Of a stretch of DNA of 64,000 bases, positions 10,901-22,400 are shown one piece after another. A program made the position numbers and the translations under genes. Numbering within the stretch: position 1 is the first letter of the stretch; the number at the start of each line of letters is the position of its first letter. Under the pieces are notes generated by a model. The model made no database searches. It was not told where the DNA came from and saw nothing but the letters and a program-made list of their open reading frames with translations. The stretch comes from Eleginops maclovinus (Eukaryota; Chordata; Actinopteri; Perciformes; Eleginopidae), in the NCBI RefSeq assembly GCF_036324505.1, contig NC_086351.1:6504001-6568000 (forward strand), given 5' to 3'.

Positions 10901-13900
10901 AGCTACGTATGTGGTCACTGAACTCAAAATGTAAGACATGCTCGAGTACATGACTTTAAAAAGCACATTTGATTAGAAATCTGGAGCTTTGTTTGCAATA
11001 TCGTCAGTTGGGAAGTTACATTTTACCAGAAAATGGCACAAGTGGAAAACTCAGTGAAATGGAAAAAGCTTGTTGGTAAAATTGCTTTCCATTTCAAGTG
11101 GCTATTTTGGTCTCAGGTTGCCTCAATGTGATGTCTTCTGTAGGTAATAAACCTCAGTAGTGTTCAAGACAGTTCATAAGTTTAAACCTAATGAGGGAAA
11201 TACATGAATGATCAGGGGATTTGAATTATTACAATCCATCCTCTGGGAATCAAGACGGCACAACATTTTGTGCTTATCCATCATCAATTGAGATATTTCC
11301 CTGAATAACTGAAAAACTGAAACTGCTGGTGCTGCAAGGAGAACGTCAGAGACCACCTAAGTCATGAGGGTTTCTCCTCTAGACACCAAAATCTCATCTA
11401 CGCAATGTTTAGAAAGACTTTACCATACAAATAAAAACACGATCCTCAGGAAAAAGAGCCAGAAAATTGCATGAGAGTGGTAATGACATGGAGGAAAGCC
11501 ATGCGAAGAGTGTGTGAGGGGTGAAGTGTAGAAGATAAAGCCGTCACAGCCTTAGTGGGGACAAAGAGAGAGAGAGTGGGCGGGTTGAGTCTGTATCTTT
11601 GACTGGGATGAGAAGAGGCAAGGCAAAGATGAAGAAGATCAGATTCGTGTTATCTGCGTGGCCTAGCGTGTATCTGCGGTTCAGTTGGCGATATGAATTG
11701 TTTGTGGAGGGAAAGATAGAGAGAAAGGGAAGTGAGGCTTCTTTTAAAGCTCCTGCTGGCAGAGGCAGGCATCAAAGACTCGACTCAGTGAAGAATATGG
11801 ACACAATGCATGTGGAAGAGGTACAAAGAGTGTGTGTGTGGAATCCGGAGAGACAGATGTTGGGTTGAGATTCTGCTGTCTTCTTCATCTGTAAATTACG
11901 ATGCCTTATAACATGCTTATAGAGATTATTGCTTATGGTGGGAATCCCTATTCTGCAGGAGGTTATAGAGTTTTCTGCAGCTGATAATGAAGATGAAGGT
12001 GGTAAAGAGGTACAGGATTGTAAGCAGAGTGCACTCGGGAGACGAAGGATGTGCTGTCATGTATGTCATGTCACTGTCAACTCCACCGACTCTGAAGGGT
12101 GGTGTCTTTGGAGTAAAGTTGCTACCCTGAATGACAAAAACTGAGTGTAATCTATCCTCCTCCTCCTCCTTAAAAAATAATCACCAAGCCTCTATAGAGT
12201 CTTTGAAGAAAAGGAAATTCAGCTTAACACAGCGCACAGGCTGTGCAGCGTAGATAACCGCCATTCAGACCCACAAAAATTCACTGCTTTTCCTAGAAAA
12301 TTGAAATGGGTAAGACACTTGAAAACTCAATTTCTCAAGTTCTTCAAAAAGGCTGAAAGCGGAGGCAGCTGCTCACTTGTTACGGTAGACATTTCATCTG
12401 CAAGCTTTAATGTCATTTATTTTTAAAAATGGAAAAAAAATGTTAAGGCGTAAAAGGTCAAACTAAAGGCTTTACCTTATTAAAAAACGATATACTATAT
12501 ACAACTATAGTGTACTTTTGTCAATGTATGTTTTTTCTCTAGCACACAAAGTAACAGTCATAATAAATGGCTGTTTTATTTATAGCACACGTAAACTAAT
12601 TAATTTCAGCAAATCGAACTTAAAAAAAGCCAATTTAATAACACAAATTTGATGTCCACTCTTTTAAATGTGCTGCAAAATCCTATCTTCTTATTTTGAA
12701 ATGAAAACATGCTTTATGACATTTACCTTGACCTCCCACATTTCACCGCGTGCCCTCACATCTGTCACAGATGGTGTGATAATGCTGCGAGGGTCGTTCA
12801 GCCCAGCAGAGAAAATTGAATGTCAGCCATCAGGTAGCCAACGTTTTCTGGATTAAAAATCTTGTTCCGATCAATCCTATAAATCTTTCAGTGAAATTAT
12901 GATACATTTCTTATTGTAAACCCCCCTTTTTTCAAGTTGTTCGGTCAATAAGGCGGTTTACCGAGTACGGGGAATTTAAGACTTTCAATCTGATGCCAGG
13001 CCTGAGGTCAAGTGCACTCGATCGTCCTTGAGAAAACAATAAATCTCCATCATCTGTAAGGTTGCTGGTGTACAGATCATCTTATGCTCTGAGAAGTGAA
13101 GTGAACAATTCCCTGCAGGCTACAGTAGAAACATACAATAAAAGAGGCAGCCCTTCAACACATCAAACTGTTAATGCAAACTCTCTAAAAAACACATCCG
13201 CCATAGACATGCCTTCAGGCTTTTGTCAGCTGCTGTTTAACGGAACTACACACACACAATGCTGATGTCATGCCATTGTTCCTGTGATCTAAAATGCAAG
13301 TTGGTGCAGCCGATATTGAATCATCCCCTTAGGATAAGAAGCATATGGTATTATATTCCTCTCGACTTCCACAAAGGTTTTGATGGACCCTCTTATTTCT
13401 TCCAGCAGCAACCCTTCATCCGTTTGGCTATTATCAACTCGGTGTCTACCTCAGGGACCTACTTAGATGCCGATGCGTTCTCCTCCCTGATTGGCCTGGC
13501 CTCGCTTCCTGTTGCTGCGTACATGCTGTTGCCATGGTTTTGTCTGGGGCTGCGCTGCCGTTTTCGCTAGCTCCATCTGTCTTTGGTGTCAGCTGGGTGG
13601 AAAACGCTGTGATTCCACTCATTTTCTCACCGGGGGGGCGGCATCCATCCTGCTGCCACTCCTCTGTCCCTGCACTGGCACACATCAATGCAATTCCCCG
13701 ACTCAGGTTCAGACACACAGATTGACAGTAAAGAAGATTGTTGTGGAGGGTGCATGCTTCATGAATTTGAAGGCAAAATAATGTTAGGAAAACTGAACAG
13801 ATTTGCTCCATTCCTGCCAACAGACCCAGGTGCTGGATTCAAGCACTGGGATGGGGGGAAAAAAAATGAGTGTGGAGCTATTCTGAGCCCGAAGAAAGGA

Positions 13901-16900
13901 AGTCACTCAAGAGAGGTAAATGTTGTACCAGCTTGAATTTCATAATGACATTACTAGCTGCTACACCTTTTTACCCAGTATTTGTCCATCACTGCATAAC
14001 TTCTACATTATTTGTATCTGTGAATTGGGAAATCTGCCTGAGGACTTGAAGTTTGACTACTTTATAAATTGACAGTAGCGACATGGACAGGCCTGGTAAC
14101 AATGGGACAGTATTGACAGTGTGCCCACTGAGGCAGTGCCAGTGTAGAGCCATGCTTGAGGGCATCTGGCTTGTAGCTTTCCCACCTGATATTAGCGCCT
14201 GTAAATCTGTAGTCACTGGCCCTTAGCCATTCCTCCTGGAACAAGCCAATAAGGTTTGGTCCATTTTTCCTCAGGGTGTTGTTGATTTTGTACAAACTTT
14301 ACTTGGATTTGCATTTTGAACATACCAAAAATAAATTGGTAAAGAAAAAAAAAAAAAGACAGCTGCAGGCATCGGCAACAACATAAATAAACATGAATCT
14401 TTCTGACACTCGAGTGCTTACAGTTTCGACCTATCACAAGAACTGGATTATCTCTGGGCTCTAAGATAGTGAGTAATGGTGTTTGATATTCCTCGGCCCT
14501 GTCGATGTACCAGGCCTTGGGGGTCATCTGAGCAATCCCTGTCTTCCAACAAATGTCAGAGCTCATAGATATTACATGGGGGCCTCTGCCTTTTGATGGT
14601 AATTAAATGTTACTGCTTACAAAGTGCTAAGATAAAAGAGGAAGGGAGGGAGAAGAGGGAAAGGAGTGTGTGGATGGAGAACGGAGGGAAAGGCAGATCT
14701 AAAAACGGATGGCAGAGGAAGAAAAAGGACTATTCGAATGAAAGGTGCCACGCATAGAAACCATGCAACACAAAAACGGTCTGAAATAAAAGAAGAGCAT
14801 GCTGTGAGAATGTGTTCACCTCAAAGTTAGTTCAGACCATGTGTACACAAAGCTTTCTAAGGCACAAAGCAGGTGATATGAAAAGAAGATTTAACATTAT
14901 TATGTTGTCAAAATAATAAACCTTTAATTTTTTAGATTGCTACCCGATTTAAAAGACTTTATGTGCCTTTGTTAATGTTCCTTTCACTTGATCCTCTATT
15001 GAGAAGGACTGTAAGGTATGTTTTTATATCGGCTTTATAAACTAAATGTGTGCTCATATTTCTGACATGTCATTATAATAAAGATTGAGGTGTTATCTAA
15101 TAAATTAATGAGGTGTTTTGAATAGCCACACTTGTGTATGACAACAAAGGTGCTAAGCAGTGATCCTATGTGGAAGTTACACAAACCGCAGTTAATCAAT
15201 TGACCACTTGAAGCTGGTTCCAAAAAGGGGTCAATCTCCACCGACCCCCGACTTTACAGCATGTTTAGAGACTGATACAAAAAGAGTTTGGGCCTCTAAA
15301 GCTAATTAAGATGCCGAAAGTGGGGAGTACTTTCATTTAGCTCACCTGTTTCTTTTAAATCAAGGCTTATAATAAAATAAATAATTAGGGCTGTGGTTGT
15401 ATTAAGAGATGTCTTCACAACTGCTCCTGAGAAACCTATAGTTGCAGCACGTATACGCGATACAGCCCAGAGCCATGACAGCTGCTCCGGTGATGTTGGA
15501 GAACCTTGAACTTCTCCTTTGCTGTATTTAAAAGAGCAAGAGCTATTCATATCCTGATCAATACCAAATGACTGAAAAGCTTTGTAAATCTTATGGTAAG
15601 AATGTGGATACACAATTATTTGTGCTATTTAACTGTGAGTCTCACCATGAAAAATACAGTTTTAGGTGTCAGCTGGCAGGTTTTAAATGAATGTCGAAGA
15701 CGAGGAAGAAACACAGTCAGAGGAGGGATGGATGGGTCGACACAACAACCCTGCCAAATTGCTCAGAAAGCCCGATTTAAGTGTGATTCACTAAATCAAT
15801 ATCCTCCTTGGAGCAGAGCGTATTTGTCAGCCCAGTCAGATGAACTATACAACTAAGCTTTTTCTTCCTGAATGTGAGCTGGCTGTTCAAAAAATAAAAC
15901 TTTAAACTTGAGTGAAATGAAACCCTCGGGGGGCCATGGACTCAGAGCTAACGGGCTAACGCCACCCACCAGCATGCTACCATTCACAGGCATCCCACCA
16001 TCTGTGAGGAACATTAATGTTACTCAGCCCAGTGTTGAAGCAGAACAAAACCAGGCGGCCATCAGCTCGCCACTCAACTGAGAGACAGCTGCTGATCGCA
16101 TCAGGAGGTCCTCAATCGATGAGGACGCAGAACAACACTGAGCTGCAGAGGGTCTGACTTTAGTCCACATTAAAGTGTGTGCGTGTGTGTGTGTGTACTG
16201 TATGTGTGTGCTGTGGCTGGATTTGTCACATCAGAGTGCCCGTGCTGCTACGTGAATCACTGGTCGTCGCTGCGTTGGGAGTCAAATGTTTAAAGTTATT
16301 TATTGATGCGTACAATACAATCAGCTTAACGCAGCGCTACACTACCAATTATTTGCCTTACTGTTACAACAGAGCAAATCCCGAATGTGTGTTTGTGAAG
16401 CTGCACTTTAAAGTGTCAGAAAATAGGTGTAAAGCATTCGCTCATGGATAAATGGCTTTTTACTCTTTGGAAAGCACAAGTGTTAGCTTTCTGAAAGTCA
16501 CCTTGGAGTGGTTATTTCAACAAGCCAAAGTCTGTTGCGATCAAGCGAGCGTCATGCTGAGTGGCACTGGTTAATCTCCAAGCCCAATCAGGACACCTGG
16601 GTTTTGTTGGGACGAGTCACCGGTTCTGTCACCCCGAATAAGCCTGCCGTCCCCACCGAGGCTGTGAGAGCAGGCTGCTGGTCAGCTTGTATTAATTTCA
16701 GAGGGCTGCAGGGACTCGCTGTGTCCACAGTCGTGACAATAGCAGAACCGAGGTGTCTCCTGGGAAGGCACGCTGTCACTCCTGCCGCACTAATGTCCAA
16801 ACAGGAGGCATAACATTTCTGTCTTTCCTTTCTTTAACTTGCACTAGGCACTACTGAGGATTGTCTCAAACAGCAGTGGCTTGTGCAAAGAGCTCACCTG

Positions 16901-17670
16901 TCTTTTTAAGAGAAGTGAAGCAGGAGTGGTAGTTGGCAGCTCCTCGGTGAATCCAGTTTGAGGTTACAGATGTGTCACATTAAGGCCAGCGACCTGCTTG
17001 GCTGCAAACCGTCTCACCACGAATCACCTGCCTTCTCTTTCTCTCTTTGTTTCTTCCTCTCAGTGCCAATTTTCTGACCACTGATCCACTAATTTGCCTT
17101 GGACTCAAACATCCCAATTAGCAGACAGAGACCGAAACAACTTAATTGCTCGTTCAAAGTTAAAAAGTCAGATTATTCAAATATTGGAGAGGCCATTAGA
17201 CGCTTGGATTCAGAAGTGAGCGCAGAGAGAATAAGCTGTTTGCACCTGTGGTAGACAATTAAAATGGCCTGAGTGTCCTGGGTGCTTCACAATTAAAGCT
17301 TAGTTATATTTAAAATATTTCTCCTTTTTCTCATCTAGTATGTTGTCTCACTCTCTCTCTTGAATATTACATTACATTTCCCCACATATTTAATAAATGC
17401 TTATGCTTATTAATTCAATTTTCCATCATTTTCTTCTGCTACTCAATTTTTCATTTCTCACAGCCGTATAAGGTTATATTAACTAATCCCTGGGAAACAT
17501 TAGAGCTGTTTCAAATTGAGCAAGTTATCATACAGTATATATAATTAAACCTGCCAACAGGAGGTGAAGTATATTTTCTATAATACTTAAGACTGTTCTC
17601 AATTATTTCAATTACATGTTGGTTTTACCATACACTACAACACTATCTATTTATTCTACGGATTAAGATT
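7961..17670. other. Intronic sequence with minor simple repeats
   Basis: No exon or recognised transposon in nearly 10 kb. Small simple repeats are (GA)n near 11565-11576, (CCT)n at 12157-12171, a poly-A run at 14344-14357, a purine-rich stretch at 14640-14725 and a GT run at 16175-16211. ORFs up to 124 codons (for example 13446-13820, minus) have no recognisable domains. Regulatory elements could be present but cannot be told from sequence alone. Confidence 0.45.
16175..16211. repeat. Interrupted (GT)n microsatellite
   Basis: A run of gtgtgtgcgtgtgtgtgtgt, then actgtatgtgtgtg. Confidence 0.85.
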
Positions 17671-18308
17671 TAAAGGTGCCATAGAATGGAAAACTGTATT
17701 TACCTTGGCATAGTTGAAAAGGGGGAATTCGGTTCATTGAACTGACATACGTTGAACCTCAAACACCATTGTTTCTTCCTTCATGTGCAAATCATGAATA
17801 TGCATATCACAGCGGTAAAACGGGCAAATTACAACAATCCCTGTGTGTCACGTAACACACGGTAGTCCAGCCCCAACATTTGCATACACCAGCTACTGGA
17901 AACACTAACGCTAACACTTGAAACTCCGTAACGTTGCTCTCCAATCTCTGACCAACTGGCTGTTCTTCAAATTCATCGGTTTCCTCCTCCGATAAAGGCT
18001 CAAACATGTAAGGTTGGATGCCAATAGCCTCCATGGTTCTCTCTTCACTTACTTCTGTGGGCTCTGAGGCAGCGATGGATTGCTCCTTGTAAACCAGCCA
18101 ATCAGAACAGAGCTCGTCATAATTATTGAAATGAGCCCCCAAATAAGGCAATTCAGCTTGTTTCATTCTAGGACCAAATCACAGGGTTGTAAACGGGTAT
18201 GTGAAACCGCATCTGGACATTTTTTGGATCAACCAAAGTTATATACCTTCTTTGTAGACATCGGAGAACACTCAAAATACCAGATAGATGTTTTCTATGG
18301 CACCTTTA
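17671..18308. mobile_element. Non-autonomous DNA element with 16-bp perfect inverted ends, possibly piggyBac-like
   Basis: The left end taaaggtgccatagaa (17671-17686) is exactly repeated in inverted orientation at 18293-18308. The left flank can be read as TTAA (17670-17673) and the right as TTAT (18306-18309). This would fit a TTAA target-site duplication with one change, as used by piggyBac, but the ends alone do not prove it. The 0.64-kb element carries a 119-codon ORF on the minus strand and no transposase. It inserted in the large intron about 0.7 kb from the 3' end of the LINE. Confidence 0.75.
17807..18166 (-). CDS. Small ORF inside the element; weak resemblance to P2RX7-intracellular-domain-like (cysteine-rich) proteins
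   Basis: An open frame of 119 codons runs antisense within the inverted-repeat element. The central part reads MEAIGIQPYMFEP and is followed by an acidic stretch (SEEETDEFEEQ). The C-terminal part has CKCWGW and later CC (THRDCC). A short PY.FEP motif, an acidic spacer, then C.C and CC cysteines is the layout of the N-terminal part of many fish proteins with a P2X7 intracellular-domain-like zinc-binding fold, which are often transposon-linked. The cysteine spacing here is only approximate, and residues 80-95 look like read-through of non-coding sequence, possibly an intron. Treat it as a captured exon remnant or a coincidence. It has no visible promoter or start context that would support expression. 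Confidence 0.3.
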   Translation of the reverse strand: MKQAELPYLGAHFNNYDELCSDWLVYKEQSIAASEPTEVSEERTMEAIGIQPYMFEPLSEEETDEFEEQPVGQRLESNVTEFQVLALVFPVAGVCKCWGWTTVCYVTHRDCCNLPVLPL

Positions 18309-18597
18309 TCATACAGTACACTCCGTAGATCTCCATTTTATCAATCCATTTTCTTCATTATTTTATCCTAAATGAAGTATTCTCTTTCAGAAATTGGTAC
18401 AACATAATACGTCTGTGATATAAGATTCTTTATAAGATGTTTCCAAAGAAATATTGCGGGTCTGTTAATACTGAAATCTGTTTTGTTAACTATTCTCAGA
18501 TAAAGACACTGAATTTGTAAAAACAAGCACAATTGCTTACCAAGACAATCTTAATACATGGCTAACTTACTAGCTACTGAAGCTTTCACTGACATTC

Positions 18598-18629
18598 CTC
18601 ATCAATGAATTGAGATATTCATTGATGAG
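18598..18629. repeat. Perfect hairpin, 13-bp stem and 6-nt loop
   Basis: ctcatcaatgaat (18598-18610) is followed by tgagat and then its exact reverse complement (18617-18629). The stem is too short for a microRNA precursor. No function is apparent. Confidence 0.9.
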
Positions 18630-19030
18630 CTATGCTATTTTGCTAAGTATGCTAGTTCAAATTAGCTAACATTAAGATAACATTAAACCAATTGTATAAA
18701 ATATACAAAATCCTGCAAGAGGCCATGCAGAGGAGTATCACTATGTTTCAGTAGATTTTGCCCATAATAATGTTTTGACCATTTTTATATTGTATCACTG
18801 CTACTTTTAGTCTAGTAAATGCTTTGAAAACTTAGTCTGCCACAACAGAAAAAAGTTAAGGGATGGGGTCATGAGAGACAGTCAGCTTTTATGTTCTCTT
18901 CAGTACAATACCTTTAGCGAGAGCCAGACTTCATGTCCATGCTCCGTGGGCTGAATGTGAGGAGACGGACATGGCCAAAACAGTGTTTGGCAGAAAAAAG
19001 GAAGCACTTCCCAGCCCCAAGTTTCAAGGT

Positions 19031-19036
19031 TTTATT
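19031..19036 (-). promoter_or_regulatory. Polyadenylation signal AATAAA of the LINE
   Basis: The plus strand reads tttatt 10 bases from the inferred 3' end of the element. It is in sense orientation to the host gene. Confidence 0.6.
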
Positions 19037-19284
19037 TGTCATATGCACAGCAGATACAGCGTATATGTTGGCAATGAAAATCTTATGTCGCGTGCTCCTC
19101 CAACAACTCAACATGCATGGTGCAAAAGATAAATAAAGTAGTGCAAAAAGAGAAGAATATTTACAATATTAACAATAAAGATTTGAGGATGTGAAATATA
19201 TACATATGTGGAATACATTGAGAGTATTTAAATACTTTACACTGTTGAATGAGGAGGTATGGACAAATGCATATATTATGTATA

Positions 19285-19400
19285 ACAGATGTGTATGGCA
19301 GATATGTACAATATATAGATATGTGTACTATAAACAGATATGTATGGCAGATGTGTATAATATATATGTATGTGTGTACTATAAACAGATGTGAGTAGAC
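19285..19400. repeat. Minisatellite in the LINE 3' UTR, 49-51 bp unit, about 2.3 copies
   Basis: Unit 1 (19285-19333) starts acagatgtgtatggcagata. Unit 2 (19334-19384) starts acagatatgtatggcagatg. A third partial unit begins at 19385. Both full units end gtgtactataa and contain an AT-rich tatata core. Confidence 0.85.
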
Positions 19401-19411
19401 ATTCACAGAGG

Positions 19412-22255
19412 TCAGGAGTTCAGTAGTCTTATAGCCTGTGGTATAAAACTGTCTCTGAGTCTGGTGGTCTTGGTCCGGATGCTGCGGTACCGTCTGCCAG
19501 ACGGCAGCAGACAGAACAGATTGTTGCTGGGGTGATGGGGGTCCTTTAATATCCTACCGGCCTTCTTCCTACACCGCTGGGTGTAGAGGTCCTCCATGGA
19601 TGGCAGCTCCGTCCTGGTGATGTGCTGAGCAGTTTTCACCACCCTCTGTAGAGTCTTACGGTTGAGGGCGGTGCAACTGCCATACCAGGCGGTGATGCAG
19701 CCAGTCAGGATACTCTCGATGGTGCACCTGTAGAAGTTGCAGAGTATCCTGGAGTCCATGTTGAACTTCCGCAGCCTGCGGAGGAAGAAGAGCCGCTGTC
19801 GAGCCGTCTTGGATATGACCCTGGTGTGATGTGTCCATGTCAGGTCCTCACTGATGTTTACCCCGAGGAACCTGAAGCTGCTGACTCTCTCCACAGGAGT
19901 CCCGTCGATGGTGATGGGTGTGTGTGCCTCTCTCTGCCTCTTCCTGTAGTCCACAATCAGCTCCTTTGTTTTGCTGACGTTGAGATGGAGGTTGTTGTCC
20001 TGGCACCAAGATGTCAGGGCTCTGACCTCCTCTCTGTACGCCGTCTCGTCGCCGTCTGTGATCAGGCCGATGACGGTCGTGTCGTCAGCAAACTTGATGA
20101 TGGTGTTGGAGCTGTGTGTGGCCACGCAGTCGTGCGTGAACAGGGAGTAGAGGAGAGGGCTGAGCACACAACCCTGAGGGGCTCCGGTGTTGAGGGTCAA
20201 CGTGGAGGATGTGATGTTCCCCATCCGCACTGCCTGGGATCTGCCCGTCAGGAAGCTCATGATCCAGTCACAGAGGGCGCTGTTGAGCCCAAGGTCCCTG
20301 AGCTTAATGATGAGCTTGGAGGGCACAATGGTGTTGAATGCTGAACTGTAGTCAATGAACAGCATTCTCACATAAGTGTTCCTCTGGTCCAGGTGGGAGA
20401 GGGCAGTGTGGAGGGTGAGGGAGATGGCATCATCCGTGGACCTGTTTGCTCTGTAGGCAAACTGCAGGGGGTCCAGTGAGTCAGGGAGGGAGGAGGTGAT
20501 AAAAGTTTTGACTAACCGCTCAAAGCACTTCATGATGATGGAGGTGAGTGCAACTGGGCGGTAGTCATTGAGGCAGATGGGTTTTGTCTTTTTAGGGACA
20601 GGGACAATGATGGACTCTTTAAAACATGTGGGGACTACAGACTGGAGCAGTGACCTATTGAAAATGTCTGTGAACACATCTGCCAGCTGAACTGCACACA
20701 CCTTGAGAGCACGGCCAGGGATGCCATCAGGTCCTGGAGCCCTGTGTGTGTTGATCCTTTTCAGAGATCTACACACATCTGCACTGGTTAAAACCAGTGA
20801 GCAGGGATCCTGGGCCTTTTGTGCCTCCACAGCCGGGGGCTTCTCAAAGCGTGCATAAAATGTGTTCAGTTCATCTGGGAGAGATGCAGACACTTCCTCA
20901 GCACCACTCGTTGTCCTTTTGTAGTCTGTTATTGTTTTTAGTCCAGACCACATATTTCTGGCGTTGGAGCCCTTGTAGTTCGACTCCACCTTGTCCCTGT
21001 ATTGTCTTTTCGCACTGCTAATAGCTCTCCGGAGTGCATACCTGGAATTCCTGTACTCATCCAAATCACCGCCGCTGTGCGCGATGGCCCGTGCTTTAAG
21101 TTTAGCTCGGACCTCGCCGTTTATCCAGGGCTTCTCATTTGGGAATGTCCGTACAGTAATCCGCGGCACGACGTCATCGATGCATTTGCCGATGTAGCAA
21201 ATCACCGCGTCAGTGTGTGTGTTTATATCGTCCTCCTCAAACACACACCACTCCGTGATGCCAAAGCAGTGGCGGAGAGCAGAGTCAGACTGCTCGGACC
21301 AACGCTGCACTGTCCTTGTCACAGGTCGGTCCCTCTTCAGTCTCTGCCGGTAAACGGGGAGCAGAAGAAGAGATATGTGGTCTGACTTGCCGAAGGGGGG
21401 GCGGGGGAGGGCTTTATATCCATGCCGGAAAGGAGTGTAAACATGGTCCAGTGTATTTCCACCGCGCGTGGGGCAGCTGACGTGCTGATAGTATTTCGGC
21501 AGGACTTTCTTCATGTTGGCTCTGTTAAAATCCCCGGCCACAATAAATGCGGCCTCTGGCCGAGAAGTCTCTGTCCTGTCGATAATCCCATACAGCTCCT
21601 CCAGCGCTGTGTTGTTGTCAGCGTGCGGCGGAACATACACTGCTGTTAGAACAACAGATGTGAACTCCCTCGGCAGATAAAAAGGCCGGCATCCGATCAT
21701 GATGTGCTCTAGGCTGGGAGAACAGTCCGAAGAAATGATCTCCACATCTGAGCACCAGTTGTTGTTAATCATGAAGCAGACACCTCCTCCCTTGCTCTTC
21801 CCTGAGTTTATTGTCCGGTCCTGGCGATGAATGGAGAATCCGTGTGGAGCAATGGCGGCGTCCGGTATCGTGGGGTCGAGCCAAGTCTCCGTGAAAACCA
21901 AAACATTACAGGTCTTAATGTCCCGTTGAAATGCCACCCTGCTACGGAGTTCGTCCAGCTTATTATCCAGGGATTGGACATTTGCCAGAAGTAAACTCGG
22001 TAGAGGAGGCCTGTTTTCACGTTTCCTCAGCCTGACCAGGACCCCGGCCCGGGAACCTCGTGGTCTCTTCCTCCTGCGCTCCACAGGTAGAGCTCCAGCA
22101 GGTAAACACGGAGACTCTCCATTGTTTGCAGGTCGTCGTGGATTATTGCTGTCCACCAGCGACCTGATGTGTAAAAGTTGTTCTCTATCATATTGGATGA
22201 TAGGGCTCGCTTGGGCGGTTTGCATGTTGCAAAAAAAGTTAAAAACAACCAACAA
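19412..22255 (-). CDS. LINE ORF2: APE endonuclease and reverse transcriptase, 947 codons
   Basis: The single open frame encodes the polyprotein that nicks target DNA and reverse-transcribes the element's RNA at the nick. Residues 1-85 are a basic N-terminal region (RRRKRPRG near 60). An APE-type endonuclease spans about 86-300: ANVQSL at 91, FTETW at 121, GDFN at 241 and SDH at 291, the residues expected for metal binding and catalysis. The reverse transcriptase spans about 505-800: PVPKK at 552, NDYRPVALTS at 563, FIDYSSAFNT at 633, GAPQGCVLSPLL at 691 and the catalytic FADD at 722-725. The C-terminal region ends with CRKKAGRIL, LLPSGRRYRS and FIPQAIRLLN, the usual end of this fish LINE group, so the 3' end of the ORF is complete. 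The ATG at 22255 is the first in frame. The true initiation site is uncertain because an overlapping frame (22455-22027) covers the leader. Confidence 0.9.
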   Translation of the reverse strand: MLVVFNFFCNMQTAQASPIIQYDREQLLHIRSLVDSNNPRRPANNGESPCLPAGALPVERRRKRPRGSRAGVLVRLRKRENRPPLPSLLLANVQSLDNKLDELRSRVAFQRDIKTCNVLVFTETWLDPTIPDAAIAPHGFSIHRQDRTINSGKSKGGGVCFMINNNWCSDVEIISSDCSPSLEHIMIGCRPFYLPREFTSVVLTAVYVPPHADNNTALEELYGIIDRTETSRPEAAFIVAGDFNRANMKKVLPKYYQHVSCPTRGGNTLDHVYTPFRHGYKALPRPPFGKSDHISLLLLPVYRQRLKRDRPVTRTVQRWSEQSDSALRHCFGITEWCVFEEDDINTHTDAVICYIGKCIDDVVPRITVRTFPNEKPWINGEVRAKLKARAIAHSGGDLDEYRNSRYALRRAISSAKRQYRDKVESNYKGSNARNMWSGLKTITDYKRTTSGAEEVSASLPDELNTFYARFEKPPAVEAQKAQDPCSLVLTSADVCRSLKRINTHRAPGPDGIPGRALKVCAVQLADVFTDIFNRSLLQSVVPTCFKESIIVPVPKKTKPICLNDYRPVALTSIIMKCFERLVKTFITSSLPDSLDPLQFAYRANRSTDDAISLTLHTALSHLDQRNTYVRMLFIDYSSAFNTIVPSKLIIKLRDLGLNSALCDWIMSFLTGRSQAVRMGNITSSTLTLNTGAPQGCVLSPLLYSLFTHDCVATHSSNTIIKFADDTTVIGLITDGDETAYREEVRALTSWCQDNNLHLNVSKTKELIVDYRKRQREAHTPITIDGTPVERVSSFRFLGVNISEDLTWTHHTRVISKTARQRLFFLRRLRKFNMDSRILCNFYRCTIESILTGCITAWYGSCTALNRKTLQRVVKTAQHITRTELPSMEDLYTQRCRKKAGRILKDPHHPSNNLFCLLPSGRRYRSIRTKTTRLRDSFIPQAIRLLNS

Positions 22256-22400
22256 AGTAAAACAATAAAAACACTAAGATGTGGAGTTGTTGAGGAGCTC
22301 GAGACACGGCAGCCATCCTCGGCGCCATCTTGCTCATGCTCGCTGGCACTCTGCCCGGTCACAGCCGGTTTCAGCCAGCTTCGCCACTTTGAAGCTGCCA

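Larger units (their letters stand above)
19021..22400 (-). mobile_element. L2/CR1-like LINE (non-LTR retrotransposon), near complete, sense to the host gene
   Basis: On the minus strand the element runs from about 22335-22400 (GC-rich leader with an aagatggcgccg block) through one long ORF (22255-19412) to a 390-bp 3' UTR. The UTR holds a tandem repeat and an AATAAA signal (19036-19031) and ends near 19021. The leader, ORF layout and tail match fish L2-group LINEs. These lack a separate large ORF1 and carry an APE endonuclease plus reverse transcriptase. No convincing target-site duplication was found, so both boundaries are estimates. The uninterrupted ORF suggests a recent insertion. It lies in the large intron in the same orientation as the mannosidase gene. 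Confidence 0.9.

Noticed and set aside
18598..18629. microRNA precursor
   Set aside because: The stem is only 13 bp, too short for Drosha/Dicer processing.
19826..20344. Plus-strand ORF of 172 codons
   Set aside because: Antisense to the LINE reverse transcriptase region; no independent similarity.
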